DNA of 64,000 nucleotides from Rhizobium johnstonii 3841 (GTDB lineage Bacteria; Pseudomonadota; Alphaproteobacteria; Rhizobiales; Rhizobiaceae): assembly GCF_000009265.1 (NCBI RefSeq), contig NC_008380.1, positions 2,857,501 to 2,921,500 of the forward strand, written 5' to 3'. A program made the translations under genes and the position numbers. The first letter of the stretch is position 1. The number at the start of each line of letters is the position of its first letter. Positions 51,044 to 59,434 of this stretch are shown here, piece by piece. Below the pieces are notes generated by a model that had not been told where the DNA came from, did not search any database, and saw only the letters and a list, made by a program, of their open reading frames with translations.

Positions 51044-51915
51044 CCCGCAACGATCCGATCAAACACTTCTTCATCTGGCCGGCGCTGCTGATCGTGCTGG
51101 TGATCTCGATCTTCCCGCTGATCTATTCGCTGACCACCAGCTTCATGAGCCTGCGGCTCGTGCCGCCGATCCCCGCGCGTTTCGTCGGCTTCGGCAACTA
51201 TACGGAACTGCTTCAGAATCCGCGCTTCTGGAATGTCGCCTGGACGACGACGATCATCGCTTTTATCGCGGTGACGCTGCAATATGTCATCGGTTTTTCC
51301 GTGGCGCTGGCGCTCAGCCGTCGAGTGCCTGGTGAAGGTTTGTTCCGGGTCAGCTTCCTGGTGCCAATGCTGGTAGCGCCCGTTGCCGTTGCACTGATTG
51401 CCCGCCAGATCCTCAATCCCACGATGGGGCCGCTCAATGAGCTGATGACCGTCTTCGGTTTTCCCAACCTGCCGTTTCTGACGCAGACCAGATGGGCTAT
51501 CGGCGCTATCATTTCCGTCGAAGTGTGGCAGTGGACACCCTTCGTCATCCTCATGCTTCTTGCCGGGTTGCAAACCCTGCCGGAGGACGTCTACGAGGCT
51601 GCCGCGCTTGAAAATGCCAGCCCCTGGCAGCAGTTCTGGGGGATCACCTTCCCGATGATGCTGCCGATTTCGGTGGCTGTGGTCTTCATCCGCCTCATCG
51701 AGAGCTACAAGATCATCGACACGGTGTTCGTCATGACAGGCGGAGGGCCCGGCATTTCGACCGAAACGCTCACCTTGTTCGCGTATCAGGAGGGCTTCAA
51801 GAAGTTCAACCTCGGTTACACCTCCGCCCTCTCCTTCCTGTTTCTGATCGTCATTACCGTGATCGGGCTCGTCTATCTCGCCATCCTGAAGCCCTATCTG
51901 GAGAAGCACAAATGA
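51040..51915 (+). CDS. Sugar ABC transporter permease 1 (MalF/UgpA-like, CUT1)
   Basis: 291 residues, six membrane helices. The coupling motif reads EAAALENASPWQQFWGITFPMMLPI (about 186-210), the EAA loop of CUT1 permeases. Overlaps both neighbours by four bases (ATGA), so it is translated as part of one operon. Pairs with the next permease. Confidence 0.94.
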   Translation: MTRNDPIKHFFIWPALLIVLVISIFPLIYSLTTSFMSLRLVPPIPARFVGFGNYTELLQNPRFWNVAWTTTIIAFIAVTLQYVIGFSVALALSRRVPGEGLFRVSFLVPMLVAPVAVALIARQILNPTMGPLNELMTVFGFPNLPFLTQTRWAIGAIISVEVWQWTPFVILMLLAGLQTLPEDVYEAAALENASPWQQFWGITFPMMLPISVAVVFIRLIESYKIIDTVFVMTGGGPGISTETLTLFAYQEGFKKFNLGYTSALSFLFLIVITVIGLVYLAILKPYLEKHK

Positions 51916-52940
51916 GCGTGCGTGACCTTAAAGGATCCGGCCGCTGGTGGGCGCTCGCAGGCTGCCTACTGTGGCTCGCCTTCACCTTCTTTCCGCTTTA
52001 CTGGGTCGCGATCACCTCGTTCAAGTCGCCGCTCGGCGTCGTCGGCGGGCCGACCTATATTCCATTTGTCGACTTCGACCCGACGCTGACAGCCTGGAGC
52101 GAGCTTCTGTCGGGCGCGCGCGGCCAGTTCTACAACACCTTCATCGCCTCGACCATCGTCGGGCTTTCCGCATCGTTGCTGGCCACCTTCATCGGTTCGA
52201 TGGCAGCCTATGCGCTGGTGCGCTTCACCTTCGAGGTGAAGCTGCTGTCCGGGGTGATTTTCGTCGTTGTTGCCTTCGGCGGATACCTGCTCGGCCGTCA
52301 TGTGCTGGGCTACGGGCAGGCTATTTCGCTGATCTACGCCTTTGTTGCAGCGCTTGCACTCGCCATCGGCTCCAGCCGCATCAGGCTTCCGGGGCCGCTC
52401 CTCGGCAATGATGACATCGTCTTCTGGTTTGTCAGCCAGCGCATGTTTCCGCCGATCGTCGCCGCCTTTGCCTTGTTCCTGATGTATACGGAAATGGGCA
52501 AGTTGGGGTTCAAGCTGGTGGACACCTATACGGGCCTCACCTTCGCCTATGTCGCCTTCTCGCTGCCTATCGTGATCTGGCTGATGCGCGATTTCTTTGC
52601 GGCACTGCCGGTGGAAGTCGAAGAGGCGGCGATGGTCGACAATGTGCCGTCGTGGAGAATTTTCTTCGGTATCGTTCTGCCCATGTCCAAGCCGGGCCTG
52701 ATCGCGACATTCATGATCACGCTCGCCTTCGTCTGGAACGAGTTCCTGTTCGCACTCTTCCTGACCAGTTCCAAATGGCAGACACTTCCCATTCTCGTCG
52801 CAGGGCAAAACAGCCAGCGCGGCGACGAGTGGTGGTCGATATCGGCAGCCGCCCTGGTCGCGATCATACCCATGGTCGTCATGGCGGGCATTTTAAGCAG
52901 GCTGATGCGGTCCGGCCTGCTTTTAGGAGCAATAAAGTGA
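51912..52940 (+). CDS. Sugar ABC transporter permease 2 (MalG-like, enlarged)
   Basis: 342 residues against about 280 for most MalG-type permeases. The EAA loop is VEEAAMVDNVPSWRIFFGIVLPMSKPGLIA near residue 240. Extra length comes from an insertion (about 105-165) holding two additional hydrophobic stretches (VIFVVVAFGGYLLG and ISLIYAFVAALALAIGSS) before VSQRMFPPIV. Such enlarged forms form a subgroup of CUT1 permeases. Inner membrane. Confidence 0.92.
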   Translation: MSVRDLKGSGRWWALAGCLLWLAFTFFPLYWVAITSFKSPLGVVGGPTYIPFVDFDPTLTAWSELLSGARGQFYNTFIASTIVGLSASLLATFIGSMAAYALVRFTFEVKLLSGVIFVVVAFGGYLLGRHVLGYGQAISLIYAFVAALALAIGSSRIRLPGPLLGNDDIVFWFVSQRMFPPIVAAFALFLMYTEMGKLGFKLVDTYTGLTFAYVAFSLPIVIWLMRDFFAALPVEVEEAAMVDNVPSWRIFFGIVLPMSKPGLIATFMITLAFVWNEFLFALFLTSSKWQTLPILVAGQNSQRGDEWWSISAAALVAIIPMVVMAGILSRLMRSGLLLGAIK

Positions 52941-52984
52941 CCGTTCGACAAGCCTAGTCATTGTTCAATTCCGGGGAGGAAAAC

Positions 52985-54439
52985 ATGAGAAGATTGCTAC
53001 TAAGTTCAACGGCCGCGGTACTGCTTGCTGCGGCGGGCACCGCACCGGCGCTCGCGTGCGAACCGGACTACACCGGTGTCACGCTCACTGCCACGACGCA
53101 GACGGGGCCTTACATCGCATCTGCGCTGCAGCTGGCGGCCAAGGGCTGGGAGGAAAAGACCTGCGGCAAGGTAAATGTGGTGGAATTTCCGTGGTCGGAA
53201 CTCTATCCCAAGATCGTAACCTCGCTGACCTCGGGCGAAGACACGTTCGACGTGGTCGCCTTCGCGCCGGCCTGGGCACCGGACTTCACCGATTTCCTCT
53301 CGGAAATGCCGAAGAATATGCAATCCGGTGCCGACTGGGAGGACATCGCGCCTGTTTACCGCGAGCAACTGATGGTCTGGAACGGCAAGGTCCTGTCGCA
53401 GACCATGGACGGTGATGCCCATACCTATACCTACCGCATTGATCTGTTTGAAAACGCGGAAAACCAGAGCGCCTTCAAGGCGAAGTATGGCTACGATCTG
53501 GCCCCGCCGAAGACATGGAAGCAGTATCTCGACATCGCTGAATTCTTCCAGCAGCCGGACAAGGGCCTTTGGGGCACGGCGGAAGCCTTCCGCCGTGGTG
53601 GCCAGCAATTCTGGTTCCTGTTCAGTCACGTGGCAGGATACACCAGCCATCCCGACAATCCCGGCGGTATGTTCTTCGATCCTGACACGATGGATGCGCA
53701 GGTCAACAATCCGGGCTGGGTGCGCGGCCTGGAAGAATATATCCGCGCCTCCAAACTGGCGCCGCCAAATGCGCTGAACTTCTCGTTCGGCGAAGTGAAC
53801 GCGGCCTTTGCCGGTGGCCAGGTCGCGGAATCGATCGGCTGGGGCGATACCGGCGTCATCGCCGCCGACCCGAAGCAGTCGAAGGTTGCTGGTAGCGTCG
53901 GCTCGGCATCCCTGCCGGGATCCGACGAGATCTGGAACTACAAGACCAAAAAGTGGGACAAGCAGCCCGAAGTCGTCCAGACTTCCTTCATGGCCTTCGG
54001 CGGTTGGCAGGCGGCTGTTCCGTCGTCCTCCAAGAACCAGGAGGCCGCTTGGAACTATATCCAGTTCCTGACGAGCCCGGCGGTTTCCGGTCAGGCGGCC
54101 ATCACCGGCGGCACAGGCGTCAATCCTTACCGTCTTTCGCACACGACAAATACGGCGTTGTGGTCGAAGATCTTTTCCGAGCGTGAGGCCAAGGAATATC
54201 TTGGAAGCCAGAAGGACGCGGTGACCGCCAAGAACACGGCGCTCGACATGCGCCTGCCGGGCTATTTCTCCTATACGGAAATTCTCGAAATCGAGCTTTC
54301 CAAGGCATTGGCTGGAGAAGTGACGCCGCAGCAGGCGCTGGATACCGTGGCTGCCGGATGGAACAAGCTGACGGACGAGTTCGGCCGCGACAAGCAGCTG
54401 GCAGCCTATCGTTCGTCGATGGGTCTGCCTGCAAAATAA
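52985..54439 (+). CDS. Sugar ABC transporter substrate-binding protein (family 1)
   Basis: 484 residues from the ATG at 52985 with GGGGAGG upstream. Signal peptide MRRLLLSSTAAVLLAAAGTA, cleavage near ALA before CEP; the cysteine that follows is not in a clear lipobox. Mature type 1 extracellular binding protein with VVEFPWSELYPKIVTSLTSGEDTFDVVAFAP and an aromatic-rich middle. Ligand inferred to be deoxyribose or a deoxynucleoside from neighbours. It is longer than average for the family. A strong hairpin follows, before the ATPase gene. Confidence 0.92.
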   Translation: MRRLLLSSTAAVLLAAAGTAPALACEPDYTGVTLTATTQTGPYIASALQLAAKGWEEKTCGKVNVVEFPWSELYPKIVTSLTSGEDTFDVVAFAPAWAPDFTDFLSEMPKNMQSGADWEDIAPVYREQLMVWNGKVLSQTMDGDAHTYTYRIDLFENAENQSAFKAKYGYDLAPPKTWKQYLDIAEFFQQPDKGLWGTAEAFRRGGQQFWFLFSHVAGYTSHPDNPGGMFFDPDTMDAQVNNPGWVRGLEEYIRASKLAPPNALNFSFGEVNAAFAGGQVAESIGWGDTGVIAADPKQSKVAGSVGSASLPGSDEIWNYKTKKWDKQPEVVQTSFMAFGGWQAAVPSSSKNQEAAWNYIQFLTSPAVSGQAAITGGTGVNPYRLSHTTNTALWSKIFSEREAKEYLGSQKDAVTAKNTALDMRLPGYFSYTEILEIELSKALAGEVTPQQALDTVAAGWNKLTDEFGRDKQLAAYRSSMGLPAK

Positions 54440-54452
54440 ACCCATCCTCAAC

Positions 54453-54481
54453 ATCCCATCCCGGCGGTGCCGGGATGGGAT
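54453..54481 (+). terminator. Hairpin between binding-protein and ATPase genes
   Basis: ATCCCATCCCGGC (54453-54465) and GCCGGGATGGGAT (54469-54481) make a perfect 13-bp stem with a 3-base loop, 14 bases after the stop. No T-run. Such a hairpin would raise the amount of binding-protein mRNA relative to the ATPase. Confidence 0.65.
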
Positions 54482-54520
54482 CAGACATCGTTGGAAGAAG
54501 AAGCAAACCATCGCCGCTTA

Positions 54521-54620
54521 GAGTGCCGTGCGTCCTTTCGGAGGCACAAAGGGCGCTCTAACACTTTGAATCTACGCATCGTGCTTTCCGAAAATCGATT
54601 CCGATTTTCGGGCCTATGCG
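54521..54620. repeat. Palindromic intergenic repeat
   Basis: Contains a perfect CCGAAAATC (54588-54596) / GATTTTCGG (54603-54611) hairpin inside GCAT...ATGC, preceded by an imperfect hairpin around GCGTCCTTTCGG. The block looks like a rhizobial dispersed repeat sitting between two genes of one operon; no second copy seen in this window. Confidence 0.5.
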
Positions 54621-54659
54621 CTGGGCCAGGCGCTGGAATTCTCATGAAAAGGTTACAGC

Positions 54660-55748
54660 ATGTCCCAGGTGCGTTTGGATCAGGTCACCAAATCCTTTGG
54701 TAGCGTTGAGGTCATTCCTCCGCTCGATTTGGCAATTGCCGACAAGGAATTCGTGGTTCTTGTCGGGCCTTCCGGGTGCGGGAAGACAACCACCCTGCGG
54801 ATGATCGCGGGGCTGGAACAGACGACATCAGGGGAAATCCGTATCGGTGAGCGGGACGTTACCACGCTGCGTCCGGGTCTGCGCAATTGCTCGATGGTGT
54901 TTCAGAATTACGCGCTCTATCCGCATATGACGGTTGCCGAAAACATCGGCTACGGCATGAAGGTGCGCGGAACGCCGAAGCAGGACATCGATGCCGCCGT
55001 TGCAAATGCGGCGCGCATTCTCAATCTCGGTGCCTATTTGAAACGCAAGCCGAACGCGCTCTCAGGTGGCCAACGCCAACGCGTGGCGATTGGTCGGGCG
55101 ATCGTTCGCCAGCCGGATGTGTTCCTGTTCGACGAACCGTTGTCCAACCTCGACGCTAAATTGCGCATTGAAATGCGAACCGAAATCAAGCTGTTACACC
55201 GCAGGCTCAAAACCACGATCGTGTACGTTACACATGATCAGGTAGAGGCGATGACGATGGCAGATCGGGTCGTGGTTATGAATCAAGGGCGGATCGAACA
55301 GGCCGCGGATCCGATCACCCTTTATGAATATCCGAAGAATCTCTTTGTCGCCGCCTTCATCGGCTCGCCAAGCATGAACTTCATCGAGGGGCAACTTGTG
55401 CAAAACGCCGGTGGAATTGCCTTCCAAGCCGAGGGTGGGGTCGACATTCCGGTTCCCACACAAAGAGCCGAGCGCCTTTCGGCGGCAGTAGGACAGTCAG
55501 TGGTTCTCGGGATCCGACCGGAACATACTATGGTTGGGGATTCCAACGTTTCAACTGTGAGCCTTCATGTCGCCGATATCGAGCCCCTCGGTCCATACAC
55601 ACTGGCGATCGGCAAGGTCGGCTCAGCGGCCTTTACTGCCCAGATCCACGCGTCATCGCGCGTTGGCCCGGATGACAGGATTAGCGTTCCAATTGATACC
55701 CAGAAAATGCACTTTTTCCTTAAAAGTACAGGAGACACGGTGGGCTAA
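54660..55748 (+). CDS. Sugar ABC transporter ATP-binding protein (UgpC/MalK-like)
   Basis: 362 residues. Walker A GPSGCGKTT (about 37-45), signature LSGGQRQRVAIGRAI, Walker B VFLFDEPLSNLDAKLR, switch histidine in VTHDQVEAMT, and a C-terminal TOBE regulatory domain (about 280-360; VVLGIRPEHTMVG). Energises the CUT1 permeases upstream. AAAGG lies before the ATG. It closes the deoxyribose cluster. Confidence 0.95.
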   Translation: MSQVRLDQVTKSFGSVEVIPPLDLAIADKEFVVLVGPSGCGKTTTLRMIAGLEQTTSGEIRIGERDVTTLRPGLRNCSMVFQNYALYPHMTVAENIGYGMKVRGTPKQDIDAAVANAARILNLGAYLKRKPNALSGGQRQRVAIGRAIVRQPDVFLFDEPLSNLDAKLRIEMRTEIKLLHRRLKTTIVYVTHDQVEAMTMADRVVVMNQGRIEQAADPITLYEYPKNLFVAAFIGSPSMNFIEGQLVQNAGGIAFQAEGGVDIPVPTQRAERLSAAVGQSVVLGIRPEHTMVGDSNVSTVSLHVADIEPLGPYTLAIGKVGSAAFTAQIHASSRVGPDDRISVPIDTQKMHFFLKSTGDTVG

Positions 55749-56027
55749 AAAGCACCGTAAACTTATACGGCAATCCACCAAGAGGACATTCGCACATCGC
55801 GATCTGCGCCGTATGAATTCAAAGATACGGGGCGTCGGCAGCGCCGCCAAGGCGCTAAAGGGTGTCGCAATGCCTCCGGTGATCGACGACAATCCGGTCT
55901 CCTGCCGGCACCTCCCCGCTGGCGAGAAGAGGGAGCGAGCCACCCGTCTCAATCACCCTTCAAGCAACTTGGAAAGAAGAAGCAAGACCGAAATGCCCCT
56001 CCCCGGAAATGGGGAGGGGCAACATCA
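55749..56027. other. Intergenic region with repeat fragments
   Basis: No gene supported. Holds a fragment of the REP-like family (CTCCTGCCGGCACCTCCCCGC near 55910) and, at its end, the hairpin listed next. Confidence 0.5.
55995..56020 (-). terminator. Terminator-like hairpin of the OmpA-family gene
   Basis: GCCCCTCCCC (55995-56004) and GGGGAGGGGC (56011-56020) form a 10-bp GC-only stem with loop GGAAAT. It is eight bases past the minus-strand stop and is followed on that strand by ATTTCGG. Confidence 0.6.
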
Positions 56028-58217
56028 TTACTTGTTGGCAGCGACCGGGCGGACCAGTGCCGTGACGCGGCGGATGGTGACGCGGCGGTTTTCCTGCTCA
56101 GGGGCCGACGTGTTGACCTTCAGGTAGCTCTCACCATAGCCCTGCGTCGCGAGGTTTTCCGGCGCGATGCCGTAGACGTCGGAGAGCACGTTGGCGACCG
56201 ATTCCGCCCGCTGGTCGGAGAGGATCAGGTTGCTCTGGTCAGAGCCGACGGCATCGGTATGACCCTCGATCAGGAAGGTTTCGCTCGGATCCTTCTCGAG
56301 CACCTGGCTGATTGCGTCGGCGACCTTGCGCAAGGTGCGCGCCTGGGTCATCGGGATATCGGCGCTGCCGGTCGCGAAGGTGATCGTGTCGAGGTCGATG
56401 CGACGCACCTTGTCGCGGATACGGGCCGAGTACTTCACCTCATCCAGCGAATAGACGCGCTCGACCGGCTCGACTGGCGGCTCGCTCAGGAACTCGTAAT
56501 AGTCCCGGTTCGGGTCGCTGCGAGTATCAATGATGTAGTCGCTGAGCGGTACGCGCAGCCGCATCGGCGGCAGGTCGGCGCCCGGATCCTCGAAATAGTC
56601 GCGGTCCGGATCGTCATAGAGATCCTGCGAATAATAGAGCACGTCCTCGCGCCCGCGGGCATCGACGCGCGACCGCTGGATGATGTCCCCGTAACGGTTG
56701 CGGATCGTCACGATGCGATAGCCTTCCGGCCGCGTGATCGTCTCGCGGTAGCGGTCGCCGGAGAGCTCTTCGTAGCTCGGCCGTTCGCCGTCGCGCAGGA
56801 AACGCCTGTCGTCATCGCCGCGCACGATCGTCCTGTTATCGTACTGGATGATCACACGGCTGTCGTCGCTCCCACGATCGTCGAAGCGCGCGCCGTCGGG
56901 ACGGACGAATCGTGGCCGCTCGTCGAGCTTCCTGCCCTTCTCGCGGGTCACCGCCTCGAGCTTGACCGGCGCCGGCGCTTTGGCGCCGCTCAAAGCCTGT
57001 GCATCGGCATCCGAGGTCGGCACCTTCACCTCCTGGCTGTCGGCGCGCTGCCTGTCACGATCGCGGCGGCCTTCCCGGCCCTTGCTGCGGTCGGCATCCT
57101 TGTCGCTGTCGAGCACGGCCGCGCCGTTCTCCACCGGCAGCACGACGGTCTCACTGCTCTTGGCCGGATCTGCAGCGATCTTCTTGCGGCGCTCCAGCTC
57201 CTCGGGCGAAACCTTTTCCGGCGCCGGAATGGCCTGCTCCACCTGCTGGCCGCCGCTGGCATCCGGCAGCGGCTGGGCAGTGTCAGTTGCGGGCGCAGCC
57301 GGCTGTGCGCCGGCGGGTTGTTCACCGGCGGGCTTTGCCGCCGTGCCATCCTTGGGCTTTTCGGCGGGTGCGGCTTCCGGGGCTGCCGCCTTGTCCTCGG
57401 TCGCCTTGCCTTCGGTTGCCTTGCCTTCCGTCGCCTTGTCCGTGGGTGCCTTGTCTGCTGGTGCTGCAGTTTCGCCCTTTGCCGGCTTTTTCTCGGCCGG
57501 CGCCTCGGCGGCGGGTTTTGCCTCAGGCGTGGCTTCGGGCTTGGCCGATTCCGCAGTCGGTGTCACGGCGTCGGGAGCGGCAGGCTGCGCTTCTTTCTCA
57601 GCCTTGCCCTTGCCTTTATCCCGGCCCTGGGCCTTGTCCTGTCCTTTATCCCGTTTGCCGCCTTCCGGCTTGGCTTCGGGCTGTGCCTGCTCGGCTTCCG
57701 GCTGAGCTTCCTTTGCTGCCGGCTGCTGTTCGGGTTCGGCCTGCTGCGCCTCCGGCTTTTTCGGCTTCTTCGGCTTTTCCTGGGTTACCGGCTGCTCGGC
57801 CTCCGGCTTTGCCTCGGGCTGGGCTTCCGATTTGGCTTTCCGCGCGGGCTTGCTTTCCGGCTGCGGAGCAGGCTCCTCTTTCGGCGCTGCTTCGGCCTTG
57901 GGCGGTTCCGGCTCGGCCTTGGGTTCGGGCGCCGGAGCTTCCTTGCGCTCAGCCTTCGGCTTCTCCGCGGGCGCTTCCTGCTGCGCCGGCTTTTCGGCCG
58001 GGGCTTCTTCCTGCTGCTTGCGCTTCTTCTTCAGCAGTTCTTCCTCGGAAGGTGCATCCTGCGCCACCTCGAAGCTGCCTTGCTCGGCCTGCTGCACGGC
58101 CGAGGCCTGCGTCGCGACGTCGCGCACGGCCGCCATCGCCGTTGCCGGCTGCAGAGCCAGCGAAAGAGAAAGCAACGGAAAAGCCGCGCTCGCGAACAAT
58201 CTTGATTTCATGCCCAT
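56028..58217 (-). CDS. OmpA-family protein with a long Pro/Ala/Glu/Lys-rich region
   Basis: 729 residues. Signal peptide at the N-terminus (MGMKSRLFASAAFPLLSLSLALQ..., cleavage after AMA near 29). Residues about 50-400 are low-complexity, rich in Ala, Pro, Glu and Lys with many AEKPA/PEAKPE repeats. A structured segment (about 440-600; RFDDRGSDDSRVIIQYDNRTIV; GYRIVTIRNRYGDIIQRSRVD) precedes the C-terminal OmpA domain (about 610-720) with FATGSADIP, IEGHTDAVGSDQSNLILSDQRAESVA and GYGESYLKVN, which binds peptidoglycan. Likely spans the periplasm between envelope layers. GAGGAAA precedes the ATG. The repeats create a long mirror frame on the other strand, which is not a gene. Confidence 0.92.
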   Translation of the reverse strand: MGMKSRLFASAAFPLLSLSLALQPATAMAAVRDVATQASAVQQAEQGSFEVAQDAPSEEELLKKKRKQQEEAPAEKPAQQEAPAEKPKAERKEAPAPEPKAEPEPPKAEAAPKEEPAPQPESKPARKAKSEAQPEAKPEAEQPVTQEKPKKPKKPEAQQAEPEQQPAAKEAQPEAEQAQPEAKPEGGKRDKGQDKAQGRDKGKGKAEKEAQPAAPDAVTPTAESAKPEATPEAKPAAEAPAEKKPAKGETAAPADKAPTDKATEGKATEGKATEDKAAAPEAAPAEKPKDGTAAKPAGEQPAGAQPAAPATDTAQPLPDASGGQQVEQAIPAPEKVSPEELERRKKIAADPAKSSETVVLPVENGAAVLDSDKDADRSKGREGRRDRDRQRADSQEVKVPTSDADAQALSGAKAPAPVKLEAVTREKGRKLDERPRFVRPDGARFDDRGSDDSRVIIQYDNRTIVRGDDDRRFLRDGERPSYEELSGDRYRETITRPEGYRIVTIRNRYGDIIQRSRVDARGREDVLYYSQDLYDDPDRDYFEDPGADLPPMRLRVPLSDYIIDTRSDPNRDYYEFLSEPPVEPVERVYSLDEVKYSARIRDKVRRIDLDTITFATGSADIPMTQARTLRKVADAISQVLEKDPSETFLIEGHTDAVGSDQSNLILSDQRAESVANVLSDVYGIAPENLATQGYGESYLKVNTSAPEQENRRVTIRRVTALVRPVAANK

Positions 58218-58547
58218 CGGGTTTCCTCGATCCTGTTTGAGCTTCTTGAGGCCGTCAGGCCCTGGTTCCGCCCCTAGCTTCGCATTGAGGCGAAACGGCG
58301 GAATGGCAATTGCCGAGCCGCCGATTTGTTCCGGTTCTAGGAAGTCCGGGATTAACCTCGCGTGAATGTTGCAGTCTGCCGGCGTTCATCTCGCCTGCTA
58401 TTTGCACCGCACAATTGCGATGGGATTTGTGTTGCAATTCCATGAAAAAAAGTCTGATTATCGCCGCAAGGCGGTCTCAGCACCGTTGAACTGCGGCCGT
58501 CAGCCCAACAGAAAAAGGAGCGACGGCTACCAACAGAGAGGATCCTC
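58218..58547. other. Divergent intergenic region
   Basis: No gene supported between the OmpA-family gene and the amino-acid binding protein. AATTGC (58413-58418) and GCAATT (58434-58439) form a weak inverted repeat; GAGAGGAT before 58548 is the ribosome site of the binding-protein gene. Confidence 0.35.
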
Positions 58548-59321
58548 ATGCTTAACTCTACCCGTATTTTCGCGGCAGCCTCGATCGCGGCGATGTCCCT
58601 CTTTGCCGGCTCGGCCATGGCCGATGGCGAGAAATATGTGATCGGCACCGATTCGACCTATCCGCCCTTCGAATTCGTCGATGCCAGCGGCACGATTCAG
58701 GGCTTCGACATCGACATCACCAAGGCGCTCTGCGCTGAAATGAAGGCCGAATGCTCCTTCGTCAGCACCGACTGGGACGGCATCATCCCGGCGCTCAACG
58801 CCAAGAAGTTCGACATGATCGTCTCCTCCATGTCGATCACGCCGGAGCGTCTGAAGCTCGTCGATTTCTCGAACAAGTACTACAACACCCCGCCGGCCAT
58901 TGCCGTGCCGAAGGATTCGACGATATCAGACGTCGCCGGCCTCAAGGGCAAGGTGATCGGCGCGCAGACCTCCACGACGCACGCCAACTATGCCGAGAAG
59001 CATCTCGCCGACACTGAGCTGAAGCTCTATCCGACCGCTGACGAATACAAGCTCGACGTTGCCAGCGGCCGCGTCGACGCCGTCATCGACGACGTCGTCG
59101 TTCTCTCCGAATGGGTCAAGTCCGACGCCGGCGCCTGCTGCAAGATCCTGACGACCCTGCCGGTCGACAAGGAAATCAACGGCAACGGCGCAGGCATTGC
59201 CATCCGCAAGGGCGACCCGTTGAAGGAAAAGCTGAACACGGCGATCGCTGCGATCCGCGCCAGCGGTGAATACAAGAAGATCCAGGACAAGTACTTCGAC
59301 TTCGACGTTTACGGCGAATAA
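58548..59321 (+). CDS. Polar amino-acid ABC transporter substrate-binding protein
   Basis: 257 residues. Signal peptide MLNSTRIFAAASIAAMSLFAG, cleavage after AMA near 26. Family 3 binding-protein fold: YVIGTDSTYPPFEFVDASG, GFDIDITKALCAEMKAECSFV, and ISDVAGLKGKVIGAQTSTTH. The aromatic and arginine positions fit binding proteins of the lysine/arginine/ornithine or histidine type. It is followed by a strong terminator-like hairpin before the permease genes, giving more binding protein than permease. GAGAGG lies upstream of the ATG. Confidence 0.93.
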   Translation: MLNSTRIFAAASIAAMSLFAGSAMADGEKYVIGTDSTYPPFEFVDASGTIQGFDIDITKALCAEMKAECSFVSTDWDGIIPALNAKKFDMIVSSMSITPERLKLVDFSNKYYNTPPAIAVPKDSTISDVAGLKGKVIGAQTSTTHANYAEKHLADTELKLYPTADEYKLDVASGRVDAVIDDVVVLSEWVKSDAGACCKILTTLPVDKEINGNGAGIAIRKGDPLKEKLNTAIAAIRASGEYKKIQDKYFDFDVYGE

Positions 59322-59348
59322 GAAATTCGTTATCTCGCCGATGAAGGT

Positions 59349-59384
59349 AATGGCGGAAGGCTTGCTCTTCCGCCATTTTTGTTT
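59349..59384 (+). terminator. Terminator/attenuator between binding-protein and permease genes
   Basis: AATGGCGGAAG (59349-59359) and CTTCCGCCATT (59367-59377), 7-base loop, followed by TTTGTTT. A classic intrinsic terminator shape; partial read-through would feed the permease genes. Confidence 0.8.
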
Positions 59385-59434
59385 GACAAAGATAGCAAGA
59401 TTAAAACGGCAAAAGCCGTGAGGGGAATTCTCGC

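Noticed and set aside
53006..54511. 501-codon minus-strand frame opposite the deoxyribose binding protein
   Set aside because: No family features; the plus strand encodes a signal peptide and a binding-protein fold.
56259..58205. 648-codon open frame opposite the OmpA-family gene, rich in Gly, Leu and Phe
   Set aside because: Created by the biased Ala/Pro/Glu/Lys codons on the other strand; no start context and no domain. It only looks membrane-like because complement codons of Glu/Lys/Pro give Leu/Phe/Gly.
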